Source of the DNA: an uncultured Paracoccaceae bacterium
Lineage (GTDB): Bacteria > Pseudomonadota > Alphaproteobacteria > Rhodobacterales > Rhodobacteraceae
NCBI GenBank assembly: GCA_947500825.1
Contig: CANMTR010000005.1
Location: 1 to 64,000 of the forward strand
DNA: 64,000 nt
Reading direction: 5' to 3'
Shown: in pieces, positions 46,171-55,501 of the stretch
Numbering within the stretch: the first letter of the stretch is position 1
Layout of the letters: each line of letters opens with the position of its first letter
Position numbers and translations under genes: made by a program
The notes under the pieces: model-generated
Database searches by the model: none
Told to the model about the DNA's origin: nothing
What the model saw: only the letters and a program-made list of their open reading frames with translations

Positions 46171-46857
46171 ATGCATCCCGATCACTCGGAGAGTCCGTTC
46201 AACGCCGTGCCGCCCGTTGTCGTCGCCCTCGCGGCCCTGGTGATCGTCCCCGAACTCGTGTTCCAGGCCGGGCGGATCGGGCTCGTTGGCGGCGCGCAGG
46301 GGGTCGGGCTGCGGCTTGCCGCGCTGAACGCCTTCGCCTTCTCGCCGCAGCTCTTCGACCGGATGATGGAGGTGGGACAGGTCTCCTCGGGGGCGCTCCT
46401 GCGGTTCGTCAGCTACAGCTTCGTGCATCTGGGCTTCGCCCATGTCCTGTTCGTGGCGGTATTCCTGCTGGCGCTGGGCAAGATGGTGGCGGAGACCTTC
46501 GCGTCCTGGGCGGTGCTCGCGGTCTTCTTCGGCTCGGCGGTGGCGGGGGCGGTGATCTACGGCCTCGTGCCCGGTGCCGAGCGGGCGCTGGTGGGAGGCT
46601 ATCCGGCGGTCTACGGGCTGATCGGGGCCTATACCTTCATCCTGTGGGTGGGCTTGGGCGCGACGGGGGGCAACCGGGCGCGCGCCTTCACGCTCATCGC
46701 CTTCCTCCTGGGCATCCAGCTCGTCTTCGGCCTGCTGTTCGGCGGTGGCCTTGACTGGATCGCCGACCTGGCGGGGTTCGCGGCCGGGTTCGGGCTCAGC
46801 TTCCTCGTCTCGCCGGGGGGATGGCGCCGCGCGGTGGAGCGGATACGCCGCCGCTAG
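46171..46857 (+). CDS. Rhomboid-like membrane protein lacking catalytic residues
   Basis: This protein of 228 residues has six hydrophobic segments in the rhomboid order. The second carries FVSYSFVHLGFAHVLFVAVF, the equivalent of the family's F-x-H-x-x-x-x-H-x-x-x-N helix but with Val in place of Asn. The usual catalytic G-x-S-G appears as VGGYPAVYGLIGAY (Y144 where Ser is expected), and the catalytic His helix appears as DWIADLAGFAAGFGLSF (D199 for His). Protease activity is therefore not expected. I believe relatives in Rhodobacterales share these changes, which suggests a conserved pseudoprotease. A perfect GGAGG precedes the ATG. The stop overlaps murJ by four bases. Confidence 0.85.
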   Translation: MHPDHSESPFNAVPPVVVALAALVIVPELVFQAGRIGLVGGAQGVGLRLAALNAFAFSPQLFDRMMEVGQVSSGALLRFVSYSFVHLGFAHVLFVAVFLLALGKMVAETFASWAVLAVFFGSAVAGAVIYGLVPGAERALVGGYPAVYGLIGAYTFILWVGLGATGGNRARAFTLIAFLLGIQLVFGLLFGGGLDWIADLAGFAAGFGLSFLVSPGGWRRAVERIRRR

Positions 46858-48395
46858 CGGCGCACCCAGCCCCGGATCTCGCCCAGGGCCACCGCCCCCA
46901 CGAGGTGGCCGATCCCGAAGAACGCGGCCCCGCCCAGGACCACGAGGGCACCCAGGGCCAGCGCCTGCGCGTCGCCGGCAAGCTGCGCGGCAAGCGCCTC
47001 GCCGGCCGCCCACAGGACGCCCCCCATGGTGGCGGAGGCCAGCAGGATACGCGGAAGGCGGCGGCGGAAGCGGGCGTCGGGCCGTGCCTCTTCCCCCATG
47101 GGGCGGGCACCGCGGATCAGCAGGACCGCCATGGCCCAACCCGCCACGGTGGTGCCGAGCGCGGCGGCCGCGTATCCGATAAACGGGGCGAGCCCGACGG
47201 CCACGGCCGCGTTCACCACCAGCGCCACCACCGCGTAGCGGAACGGGGTCCGGGTGTCCTCCCGCGCGAAATAGAGAGGCTGCCATACCTTCTGCAGCAC
47301 GAAGGCGGGCAGGCCCAGCCCGTAGATCGCCAACACGATCGCGGTTGCGCGGGTATCCTCGACGTCGAAGGCACCGCGCTCGAACAGGGTCGCGACGATC
47401 GGCACCGGGACCACCAGGAAGGCGATCGTGCAGGGCAGCGTCAGCACCACCGCGAACTCCGCCGCGCGGCTGAGCGCATGTCGCCCGGCAGCGGAATCCC
47501 CGGCCCGCAACCGGCGCGACAGCTCGGGCAGAAGGACCACGCCGATGGTGATCCCCACGACGCCCAGGGGCAGCTGATAGAGACGGTCGGCGTAGCTCAG
47601 CCACGCGATGGCCCCGTCGAAGAACGAGGCCACCTGCCGGCCCACGAGCAGGTTGATCTGGACCACGCCCCCCGACAGGACCGCCGGTCCCATGACCACT
47701 GCCAGGTGGCGCATCTCCGGCGTCAGCCGCGGGCGTCGGGGCACCAGCCGGAACCCCGCCTGCGCCGCGGCGTACCAGACCAGCGCCAGCTGCAGAACGC
47801 CCCCGATGGGGACCGTCCAGGCGATGGTCAGCCCCGTGGGCCAGCCCATCCATACCCCGAACAGCAGCGCGCCGATCAGGGCGAGGTTGAGCAGCACCGG
47901 CATCGCCGCCGCCTCCACGAAACGCCCCGTGGCATTCAACAGCCCCGACAGGAGGGCCGCGAGCGAGATGAAGAGGATGTAGGGAAAGCAGATACGCCCG
48001 AACAGGACAGCGAGGTCGAACCGCTCGTCCTCCACGAAGCCCGAGGCCATGGCGAAGACGAGGGCGGGCATGGCGACCTGGGCCACGAGGCTGAAGACGA
48101 TCAGGACGGTTGCCAGCCCCGAGAAGGCGTCCTGGGCGAACTCCTGCGCGTCGTCCCCGCCCTCGAGCCGCTTCGAGAAGAGCGGAACGAAGGCCATGTT
48201 GAACGCGCCCTCGGCGAAGAAGCGCCGGAACATGTTGGGGAGCGAGAAGGCCACGAGGAACGCCTCGGCCACCGGCCCCGCGCCGAGGAAGGCGGCGATC
48301 ATCACGTCCCGCACGAAGCCCAGGACCCGGCTCACCAGCGTCCAGCTGCCCACGGTCAGGAAGCCCGAGACGAGGCGGGAGGCGCTCTTGGCCAT
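46854..48395 (-). CDS. murJ: Lipid II flippase MurJ
   Basis: This 513-residue membrane protein has about fourteen hydrophobic segments. The family N-terminus is GSWTLVSRVLGFVRDVMIAA, followed by FLVAFSLPNMFRRFFAEGAF and NMAFVPLFSKR, which contain the Arg residues essential in MurJ. LYFAREDTRTPFRYAV in the second half is also typical. It moves lipid II across the inner membrane for peptidoglycan synthesis. The ATG at 48395 matches the family; the open frame upstream of it is not used. It lies 141 bases downstream of glnD on the same strand and overlaps the convergent rhomboid-like gene by four bases. Confidence 0.95.
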   Translation of the reverse strand: MAKSASRLVSGFLTVGSWTLVSRVLGFVRDVMIAAFLGAGPVAEAFLVAFSLPNMFRRFFAEGAFNMAFVPLFSKRLEGGDDAQEFAQDAFSGLATVLIVFSLVAQVAMPALVFAMASGFVEDERFDLAVLFGRICFPYILFISLAALLSGLLNATGRFVEAAAMPVLLNLALIGALLFGVWMGWPTGLTIAWTVPIGGVLQLALVWYAAAQAGFRLVPRRPRLTPEMRHLAVVMGPAVLSGGVVQINLLVGRQVASFFDGAIAWLSYADRLYQLPLGVVGITIGVVLLPELSRRLRAGDSAAGRHALSRAAEFAVVLTLPCTIAFLVVPVPIVATLFERGAFDVEDTRATAIVLAIYGLGLPAFVLQKVWQPLYFAREDTRTPFRYAVVALVVNAAVAVGLAPFIGYAAAALGTTVAGWAMAVLLIRGARPMGEEARPDARFRRRLPRILLASATMGGVLWAAGEALAAQLAGDAQALALGALVVLGGAAFFGIGHLVGAVALGEIRGWVRR

Positions 48396-48536
48396 GTCTG
48401 ATCCTCCGCAGGGGCCGGGCGCTCTATGGGGCGGGGCGGCCACGGCCGCAAGCCCCCGAGCCCGTCTTCGCTTCTCGCAAACACGCACGGCCGGACGTCC
48501 GCAGGCCGCGACGGGCGGGGCGGCGGGTCGCTCCGG

Positions 48537-51344
48537 TCAGGTCCGGGCGCGCTTCGCCCCGCTCTCGATGGCCTCGCGCAGCTTGCGCTCCAGTGCCTTC
48601 TGCTTGGCCTCGGTATAGATTTTCAGCCCGAACATGTCCTTGACGTAGAAGGTGTCGACGACCTGCGCGCCGTAGGTCGCGATCACGGCCGAGGCGATGG
48701 AGATGTTGCTCCCCGCCAGCACCCGGGTCAGGTCGTGCAGCAGGCCCGGCCGGTCGCGGGTATCTACCTCGATGATCGTGTAGATCTCGGAGCCTTCGTT
48801 GTCGAAGGCGATGGCGGTCGGCACACGGAAATCGCGTTCGCGCTTCTTGATCTTGTCGCGGCTCTCGAGCCCGTCGCGGGCGATGATCTCGCCCTTGAGG
48901 GTGCGGTCGATCGTGGTCTTCAGGCGCGGGATGCGCATCGGGTCGTAGGGATGGCCGTCGCCGTCCTGGACCCAGAACACCGCCGTGGCGTAACCGTCCT
49001 TCGAGGTATAGGTCCGCGCGTCGACCACGTTGGCGCCCACCATCGCGAGCGCGCCCGCGAGCCGCGAGAAGATGCCCGGATGGTCGACCATGGCAAAGCA
49101 GATCCGGGTCGCGTCGCGATCCTCGTCGTCCTCGATGTCGATGCGGATCTGGTCGTCGGCGATGTCGCGCAGCATGTGGGCGAAGGCCACGTGGCTCTGA
49201 ACGCTCAGGCCCTGCCAGTAGGGCGGGTAGTGGCGCCCGGTCTCGACTTTCAGGTTCTTGCGGTCCCAGTCAGACAGGGCCTCGCGCAGGCGCTTGCGCG
49301 CCTCGTTGCCCCGGCTCTCGCGGTTCAGCGCCTCGAGCCCGTTCTCAAGCGCGTAGGCCGTCTCGCGGTGGAGCGTCCGGATCAGTTGGCCCTTCCAGTT
49401 GTTCCAGGTGCCCGGGCCTACGCCGCGAATATCGCAGATCGTCAGGACCGTCAGAAGGTCCAGCCGCTTGCGGGTGCGCACGGCCTTGGCGAAGTCGCGT
49501 ATCGTGCGCGGGTCCGACAGGTCGCGCTTCTGGGCCATGTCGGACATCAGCAGGTGATAGCGCACCAGCCATTCCACGGTCTCGCAGTCGGCGCGGTTAA
49601 GGCCCAGCCGTGGGGTGACCTTGCGCGCGATCCGGGCGCCGACGATGGAATGGTCCTCGTCGCGCCCCTTGCCGATATCGTGCAGCAGCAGGGTCAGGAA
49701 CAGGACCTTGCGGTTCACCTGACCGGCCATGATCTCGGTCGCGACGGGCAGGTCATCGGCGTGTTCGCCCGCCTCGATCTCCGACAGGTTGCGGATGCAC
49801 TGGATGGTGTGCTCGTCCACCGTGTAGCTGTGGTACATGTTGAACTGCATCATCGCCACGATCGGCTCGCATTCGGGCACGAAGGCGGCGAGCAGGCCCA
49901 GCTCGTTCATGCGCCTCAGCGCCCGGTCGGGGTTGCCGTGCTTCAGGAGCAGGTCCCAGAAGATCCGCACCGCCTCCGGGTCGCGCCGCATCTCGTCGTC
50001 CACGAGGCCGAGATTGGCGGCGATGGTGCGCATCGCATCGGGATGGAGCAGGTAGCCGGTCCTCAGCGCCTCGTCGAAGATGCGCAGCAGGTTCAGCTTG
50101 TCGGACAGGAAAGCCTGCGCGTCGGCATAGGTCAGGCGGTTCTGCTTGATCGCATAGCCCGGGCGGGCCTTGCGACGGCGGCGGAACAGGCCCACGAGGC
50201 GCGGAGCGGCCTTCTGGTGGTCGGCCTCCATCGCGGTCAGCAAAATCCGCGTCAGCTCGCCCACGCGGGTCGCGTGGCGGAAATAGTCCTGCATGAAGAC
50301 CTCGACGGCGCGGCGCCCGGCCCGGTCGCGGTATCCCATGCGCGCCGCGACCTCGACCTGAAGGTCGAAGGTAAGCTGATCCATCGCCCTGCCGGTGATC
50401 AGGTGGAGCTGGCAGCGCACGGCCAGAAGGAAGCTTTCCGCCCGCACGAAGCTCTCGAACTCGTCGCGCGTGAACGTGCCCTTCTCCACGAGGTCGGCCA
50501 CATCCTGGACGTGGTTCACGTATTTCGCGATCCAGAACAGCGTTTGCAGGTCGCGCAGTCCGCCCTTGCCTTCCTTGACGTTCGGTTCGACCACGTAGCG
50601 CTGCCCGCCCTGCTTGCGGTGGCGTGCGGAGCGCTCGTCGAGCTTTGCGGCGATGTAGTCGGCCCCGGTGCCCTCGAAGAGCTCGGACCAGAGGGCGGCC
50701 TCCAGCTCGTCGGCCAATCCGTCATGGCCGCACAGGAAGCGATGCTCTAGCAGCGCGGTACGGATCGTGTAGTCCTCGCGGCCCAGGCGGAGGCAATCCT
50801 GCACGGTGCGGCTCGCATGGCCGACCTTAAGCTTCAGGTCCCACAGGATGTAGAGCATCGATTCGATGACGCTCTCGGCCCAGCCGGTCAGCTTCCACGG
50901 GCTGAGGAACAGCAGGTCCACGTCCGAATGGGGGGCCATCTCCGCCCGGCCGTATCCGCCGACGGCGAAGACGGCGAGGCGCTCGCCCTCGGTCGGATTG
51001 TGGCGCGGATGGAGGTGAGCGAGGACGATGTCGAACACCGTTTCCACCAGCCGGTCGGTCAGCCACGAATAGGCAGAGACGGCCTCTCTCGCGGCGCGAG
51101 GGCGCTCGGACATGGCCGTCGCGAGGCGCTGGCGCGCCGTGTCCGCCGCGGCGCGCAGATGGGTGACGGCGGAGGCGCGCGGCGCGATGCCGGCGGCGAT
51201 GTCACCCTCTATCGCGGCGCGGATGGCCACGGCGTCGAACAACTCCGCCACCGGAACGATCAGGTCCGGCGGCAGGCGATGGCGGTCGTCCGGTCCGTCC
51301 GGCCTAGAAACCGGGGCGGCCGAAGCTGGCAGGGGCTGGGTCAA
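48537..51344 (-). CDS. glnD: [Protein-PII] uridylyltransferase / uridylyl-removing enzyme
   Basis: This sensor of nitrogen status uridylylates and deuridylylates PII. It has a nucleotidyltransferase domain with AVGGYGRAEMAPHSDVDLLF, the GlnD helical region, an HD domain with LTLLLHDIGKGRDEDHSIVG, and two ACT domains that bind glutamine near the C-terminus (FAMVDHPGIFSRLAGALAMV and VDTRDRPGLLHDLTRVLAGS). At 935 residues it is of normal length. The first codon is TTG at 51344, which overlaps the preceding gene by 41 bases and has no clear ribosome-binding site. A GTG at 51251 (V-A-E-L-F-D) is an alternative, so the start is uncertain. Confidence 0.95.
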   Translation of the reverse strand: MTQPLPASAAPVSRPDGPDDRHRLPPDLIVPVAELFDAVAIRAAIEGDIAAGIAPRASAVTHLRAAADTARQRLATAMSERPRAAREAVSAYSWLTDRLVETVFDIVLAHLHPRHNPTEGERLAVFAVGGYGRAEMAPHSDVDLLFLSPWKLTGWAESVIESMLYILWDLKLKVGHASRTVQDCLRLGREDYTIRTALLEHRFLCGHDGLADELEAALWSELFEGTGADYIAAKLDERSARHRKQGGQRYVVEPNVKEGKGGLRDLQTLFWIAKYVNHVQDVADLVEKGTFTRDEFESFVRAESFLLAVRCQLHLITGRAMDQLTFDLQVEVAARMGYRDRAGRRAVEVFMQDYFRHATRVGELTRILLTAMEADHQKAAPRLVGLFRRRRKARPGYAIKQNRLTYADAQAFLSDKLNLLRIFDEALRTGYLLHPDAMRTIAANLGLVDDEMRRDPEAVRIFWDLLLKHGNPDRALRRMNELGLLAAFVPECEPIVAMMQFNMYHSYTVDEHTIQCIRNLSEIEAGEHADDLPVATEIMAGQVNRKVLFLTLLLHDIGKGRDEDHSIVGARIARKVTPRLGLNRADCETVEWLVRYHLLMSDMAQKRDLSDPRTIRDFAKAVRTRKRLDLLTVLTICDIRGVGPGTWNNWKGQLIRTLHRETAYALENGLEALNRESRGNEARKRLREALSDWDRKNLKVETGRHYPPYWQGLSVQSHVAFAHMLRDIADDQIRIDIEDDEDRDATRICFAMVDHPGIFSRLAGALAMVGANVVDARTYTSKDGYATAVFWVQDGDGHPYDPMRIPRLKTTIDRTLKGEIIARDGLESRDKIKKRERDFRVPTAIAFDNEGSEIYTIIEVDTRDRPGLLHDLTRVLAGSNISIASAVIATYGAQVVDTFYVKDMFGLKIYTEAKQKALERKLREAIESGAKRART

Positions 51345-52482
51345 GGATGACGACCTGATTGTTCTGGACTTGCGCCACGGCGAGGGCGCGGTCGTTGGTG
51401 CCGTCGGGCAGAAGGCGGAACGCGCCGTAGGCGCCCTGGAAGCCCTGCCCGCGGGTGATCGCCCCGCCGGTCAGCGCGTCGCGGCGGCCTTCGCCCACCA
51501 GCGTGGCAACGGCCGTCATGGCATCGTAGGCGAGCCCCGCGAGCGGGTGCGGCGCGGTGCCGTAGGCCGCCTCGAAACGTCCCTCGAAGGCCGAGATCGC
51601 CTGCTGGTTGGGCACCGCGAAGAGGCCACCCTGGAGCCCCGGGAGCGACATCGCCTCGCCGCTCGCGCTCCACCGGGTCAGGCCGATATAGCGCGTGAGC
51701 GCCGGGTCGACGCCGTTCTCGGGCAGTGTGCGGGCGATGAAGGGCAGGTCGGCATCGGCGCTCGCGGTCAGGAAAACGGCCTCGGCGCCCGAGGAGCGCA
51801 CCGCCTCGGCGATGCGCGGACCGGCGTCGTCGATGCCCTGCTGCGACAGGGGGTAGCTCTGGACCGTCGCAACCTGCATGCCGGAGGATTGCGCGGCGCG
51901 CACGATGGCGTCGCGGCCCGCATTGCCGCCCACGTCGTCGCCGTGGATCACCGCGACCGACCCACGCCCCTGGCCCCGTGCGAAGGTCGTCAGCCGCTCG
52001 GCCACGTCTCCGAAGGTCTGGCCCAGGACATAGACGTTGCCGCCGGCCACGGCCGCGTTGTTCGACAGCGACAGGACGTTCACGCCCTGGCCCGACACGA
52101 TCGGCGTCACCGCGCTGATCGACTGGCTGTAGAGCGGGCCCACGATGACCTGCGCGCCGTCGGTCAGCGCCTCGGTCGCCGCGGTGCGGGCGCCGGCGGG
52201 CGTTCCGGTCGTGTCGTAGACGGTGAGGTCCACCCGGGTGGCCCCGGCCTCCCGAAGGGCGAGGCGCGCCGCGTCTTCCATGGAGCGGGCGACGCCCCCG
52301 CCTCCGCCCGCGTCCGTCATCGGCAGCAGCAGCGCAACCGGCACCGGCGCCGAGGTGTCGATGCTGGGCCCGCCGGAGACGGCGGGACCGCTCGTCGGCG
52401 GCGCGCAGGCGGACAACGCGAGGGCGGCGAAGGCCGCGACCAGAAGGCTCGGCTTGCGAAGGGCGGTCAGTCGGGCGAACAT
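51304..52482 (-). CDS. LpoA-like penicillin-binding-protein activator lipoprotein (periplasmic-binding fold)
   Basis: This lipoprotein of 392 residues has signal and lipobox in SLLVAAFAALALSACAPPTS (L-S-A-C). A Pro/Ser-rich linker is followed by a type I periplasmic-binding domain (VPVALLLPMTDAGGGGGVAR; DGAQVIVGPLYSQSISAVTP; LAGLAYDAMTAVATL). It matches the penicillin-binding-protein activator group with homology to LpoA and to amino-acid-binding proteins. No small-molecule transporter genes are nearby, which favours the cell-wall role. AAGGA lies before the ATG at 52482; an upstream ATG at 52515 is possible. It is divergent from rsmI and overlaps glnD. Confidence 0.85.
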   Translation of the reverse strand: MFARLTALRKPSLLVAAFAALALSACAPPTSGPAVSGGPSIDTSAPVPVALLLPMTDAGGGGGVARSMEDAARLALREAGATRVDLTVYDTTGTPAGARTAATEALTDGAQVIVGPLYSQSISAVTPIVSGQGVNVLSLSNNAAVAGGNVYVLGQTFGDVAERLTTFARGQGRGSVAVIHGDDVGGNAGRDAIVRAAQSSGMQVATVQSYPLSQQGIDDAGPRIAEAVRSSGAEAVFLTASADADLPFIARTLPENGVDPALTRYIGLTRWSASGEAMSLPGLQGGLFAVPNQQAISAFEGRFEAAYGTAPHPLAGLAYDAMTAVATLVGEGRRDALTGGAITRGQGFQGAYGAFRLLPDGTNDRALAVAQVQNNQVVILDPAPASFGRPGF

Positions 52483-52563
52483 CGACGGGGTCCTTGCTGG
52501 AGTCTGAGGTGTCATGTCGCGTTCTAGGGGAGCGATCCTATCCTGTAAATCGGTGCCGCGCGC

Positions 52564-53400
52564 GTGATCGCTCCGGGCCTCCACCTCGTGGCGACGCCGA
52601 TCGGCAACGCCCGCGACATCACGCTGCGCGCGCTCGACCTCCTGGCCGGGGCGGACATGCTCGCCGCCGAGGACACGCGCACCCTGCGCAGGCTCATGGA
52701 AATTCACGGGATCGCGCTGAACGGGCGCGCGGTCGTGCCCTACCACGACCATAACGGCGCCAGGGCGCGGCCGCGGCTGCTCGCGGCGCTGGGGGAGGGC
52801 AAGTCGGTCGTCTACGCCTCGGATGCGGGCACGCCCCTGGTGGCCGATCCGGGCTATGCGCTGGCGCGCGCGGCGACGGCGGAGGGATACGCCGTCACCG
52901 CCGCGCCCGGTGCCTCGGCGGCGCTCGCGGCCCTGAGCCTGTCGGGCCTTCCCACGGACCGTTTCCTCTTCGCGGGCTTCCTGCCGCCCGCGCGCGCGGC
53001 GCGGCAGGCGGCCTTGCGCGAACTCGGCACGGTCCCGGCGAGCCTCGTCGTCTTCGAGGCGCCGGGCCGGGTCGCGGCGACGCTCGCCGACATGGCGGAG
53101 GTCCTGGGCGCGCGCGACGCGGCGCTCTGCCGGGAGTTGACCAAGCGGTTCGAGGAAGTGCGCCGCGGCCCGCTGGGCGATCTGGCCGAGGGGGCCGTGG
53201 CCGATCCGCCCCGGGGCGAGATCGTGCTGGTGGTGGACCGCGACCGAAGCGAAGCGGGTGCGGACGACATCCGCGCGGCCCTCCGCGATGCGATGGGGCA
53301 GATGAGCGTCAAGGACGCGGCCAAGGTCGTTTCGGAAGCCGTGGGCGTGCCGCGGCGCGACGTCTACCAGATGGCGCTGGCCATGGGGCGGGGGGAGTGA
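52564..53400 (+). CDS. rsmI: 16S rRNA (cytidine(1402)-2'-O)-methyltransferase
   Basis: This 278-residue tetrapyrrole-methylase-fold enzyme methylates C1402 of 16S rRNA. It starts with GLHLVATPIGNARDITLRAL, then DMLAAEDTRTLRRLM, VPYHDHNGARARPRLLAALG and the SAM-binding VVYASDAGTPLVADPGYALA and APGASAALAALSLSGLPTDR, all typical of RsmI. It starts at a GTG that matches the family N-terminus. It is followed by yraN with a four-base overlap, a common pairing, and is divergent from the LpoA-like gene, as is also common. Confidence 0.96.
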   Translation: MIAPGLHLVATPIGNARDITLRALDLLAGADMLAAEDTRTLRRLMEIHGIALNGRAVVPYHDHNGARARPRLLAALGEGKSVVYASDAGTPLVADPGYALARAATAEGYAVTAAPGASAALAALSLSGLPTDRFLFAGFLPPARAARQAALRELGTVPASLVVFEAPGRVAATLADMAEVLGARDAALCRELTKRFEEVRRGPLGDLAEGAVADPPRGEIVLVVDRDRSEAGADDIRAALRDAMGQMSVKDAAKVVSEAVGVPRRDVYQMALAMGRGE

Positions 53401-53759
53401 GCCGTGCGTCCCGCGGGGCCATGGCCCATCACGGCGGTCTCGCTGCCGAGGCCCAGGTCGAGGGGGTATATGTCGCACGCGGCGCGGCGGTCCTGGCGCG
53501 GCGCTGGCGCGGTGGCGGCTCCGAGATCGACCTGATCCTCGAGGAGGAGGGGGCCGTCGTCTTCGTCGAGGTCAAGCGCGCCTCCAGCCACGCCGCCGCG
53601 GCGGCCCGGATCGGCCCCGCTCAGGCCGCGCGCCTCCTGGTTGCGGCCGAGGCGTTCCTGGCCACCCGGCCCGAGGGCGCCCTGACGGAAAGCCGCTTCG
53701 ACGCGGCCCTCGTGGACGGGACGGGGCAGGTCGAGATCCTGCGCGACGCCTTCCTCTGA
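53397..53759 (+). CDS. yraN: YraN/UPF0102 endonuclease-like protein
   Basis: This protein of 120 residues has a restriction-endonuclease-like core. The YraN pattern is GGLAAEAQVEGVYVARGAAV, followed by RRWRGGGSEIDLILEEEGAV and VFVEVKRASSHAAA, in which E-I-D-L and E-V-K form the catalytic-type D/E-x-K. The family's biological role is unknown. The GTG at 53397 overlaps the rsmI stop (GTGA); an in-frame ATG at 53421 is an alternative start. It is followed by glutathione synthetase, a common arrangement. Confidence 0.9.
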   Translation: MSRASRGAMAHHGGLAAEAQVEGVYVARGAAVLARRWRGGGSEIDLILEEEGAVVFVEVKRASSHAAAAARIGPAQAARLLVAAEAFLATRPEGALTESRFDAALVDGTGQVEILRDAFL

Positions 53760-53819
53760 CTTGCCCCGTGGCGTAGGCCGGGCCAGATAGGGCGTCAGCC
53801 GGGACAGAAAGGAACGTTC

Positions 53820-54761
53820 ATGCCCCTCAAGGTCGCCATACAGATGGACCCCATCGGCGCTGTGAAGGTCGATGCCGACAGCACCTTCCGCCTGGCCGAG
53901 GAGGCCCAGTCCCGCGGCCACGAGCTGACCTACTACACCCCCGACACTTTGACCTGGGCGGAGGGCCGCGTGCGGGCCGTGGGGCAGACGCTGACGGTGC
54001 GGCGCAAGCAGGGCGACCACGCCGAGCTGGGCGGGCGCCGCGGCATAGACCTGTCGGAGTTCGACGTGGTCTGGCTCCGACAGGACCCGCCCTTCGACAT
54101 GGGCTACATCACCAACACGCACCTGCTGGAACGGATCGGCGGGGACACGATGGTGGTCAACGACCCGTTCTGGGTGCGCAACTACCCCGAGAAGCTCCTG
54201 GTGCTGCAGTTCCCCGAGCTGATCCCGCCGACGCTGATCGCGCGCGACCTGGGCGCGCTCCGGGCCTTCAAGGAGGAGCACAGGGACGTCATCGTGAAGC
54301 CGCTCTACGGCAACGGCGGCGCGGGGGTGTTCCGGCTGAAGGAGGAGGACGGCAACCTCGCATCCCTGCACGAACTCTTCTCGGGGATCAGCCACGAGCC
54401 CCTGATCGCGCAGAAATTCCTTCCGTCCGTCTCGAAGGGTGACAAGCGCGTGATCCTGGTGGACGGCGAGGCCGTGGGCGCGATCAACCGCGTTCCCCAG
54501 AAGGGCGAGACCCGCTCGAACATGCATGTGGGCGGCACCGCCGAGAAGGCGGAGCTGACCGACCGCGACCGCGAGATCTGCGCCGCGATCGGCCCGCTCC
54601 TGCGGGAGAAGGGGCAGATCTTCGTCGGGATCGACGTGATCGGCGACTACCTTACGGAGATCAACCTGACCTCTCCCACCGGCATCCAGGAGATGGAGCG
54701 TTTCGACGGCACGAATATCGCCGGGATGATCTGGGACGCGATCGAGCAGCGCCGCGCCTAG
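53820..54761 (+). CDS. gshB: Glutathione synthetase
   Basis: This ATP-grasp enzyme of 313 residues joins gamma-glutamylcysteine and glycine. It shows the family opening [20 protein letters not shown], the [20 protein letters not shown] substrate segment, the glycine-rich loop [40 protein letters not shown] and the C-terminal [20 protein letters not shown] with its metal-binding Asn and Glu. Length is normal. AGAAAGGAACGTTC precedes the ATG. It is the last intact housekeeping gene before the decayed tad locus, and its stop overlaps the end of the AAA pseudogene. Confidence 0.97.
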   Translation: MPLKVAIQMDPIGAVKVDADSTFRLAEEAQSRGHELTYYTPDTLTWAEGRVRAVGQTLTVRRKQGDHAELGGRRGIDLSEFDVVWLRQDPPFDMGYITNTHLLERIGGDTMVVNDPFWVRNYPEKLLVLQFPELIPPTLIARDLGALRAFKEEHRDVIVKPLYGNGGAGVFRLKEEDGNLASLHELFSGISHEPLIAQKFLPSVSKGDKRVILVDGEAVGAINRVPQKGETRSNMHVGGTAEKAELTDRDREICAAIGPLLREKGQIFVGIDVIGDYLTEINLTSPTGIQEMERFDGTNIAGMIWDAIEQRRA

Positions 54762-55399
54762 TGTCCGACCTCGCCTTCGGCGACGAACAGGTTGTCCCAG
54801 GCGCGGTCCACCAGGGCGGGGGCATTCTCCACGGGTGGGGCGTCGGCACGCACGTTGCGCGCGTCGTGACGCCGCCCAAAGCGTAGGGCGCCGGTCTCTT
54901 CGGCATGCTACTCCACCGGGATATGCACGATCGGGTCGAAAAGGATGATGACCTGGCCCGCGCATTCCAGCGCACAGGGCACGTGGATCGTGTTGCCGAT
55001 CGCGTCACGGAGGCCGTTCGGGATCGAGAACTTGCCATTGTCCGGCGGGCCGCACATCAGAATCGAGCGGCCCGAGCCTATCGCCGCGCCGAGCAGGTCC
55101 CGCGTCATCGCAAGGTTCTGGAGCGACGGCGTGCGGACCTTAGGGGTGCAGTCGGTCAGGGGCACCGGGAGGGCTCCGAAATATTCGGACTGTTGCGAGG
55201 CTTCGAGTGCGTGCGCCTTGCCGGTCTTGGAGAGCCGCAAACCCATCTCGCCACCGGAATCGGCGTGAAGGGCGCCCGTTGCCTCCATCAGCTGCCGGCT
55301 GCGGACGGCGTGACGAGCGACAGGTTTGTCTGGTCCATTCCGGTGCCGTGGAGCTACTGGCCGCGAGGGCCCGGCCACGAGGTGGTGGAAATGGGGCAT
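54758..55399 (-). pseudogene. Tad-locus AAA ATPase (predicted chaperone-type), degraded
   Basis: The conserved part reads RQLMEATGALHADSGGEMGL, then HALEASQQSEYFGALPVPL, and a P-loop region GSGRSILMCGPPDNGKFSI, followed by VPCALECAGQVIILFDPIVH. These match a AAA ATPase usually encoded at the end of Rhodobacterales tad operons, as I remember. The P-loop is altered: the family GPPGNGK reads GPPDNGKFS with Phe in place of Thr. A TAG stop occurs at 54908-54910. The frame continues beyond it to 54758 with family-like residues, but most of the ATPase domain is missing. The N-terminal part upstream of about 55300 is not recognisable. Confidence 0.7.
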
Positions 55400-55501
55400 T
55401 CACACGGTACGGCGCGGCGATCGATCCCGAAGCGCCACGAATACGTGGTATCCCGCGAGAGTCGGTCCGAGCGCCCGACCCATTGGAAAGCGCGCCGCGC
55501 G

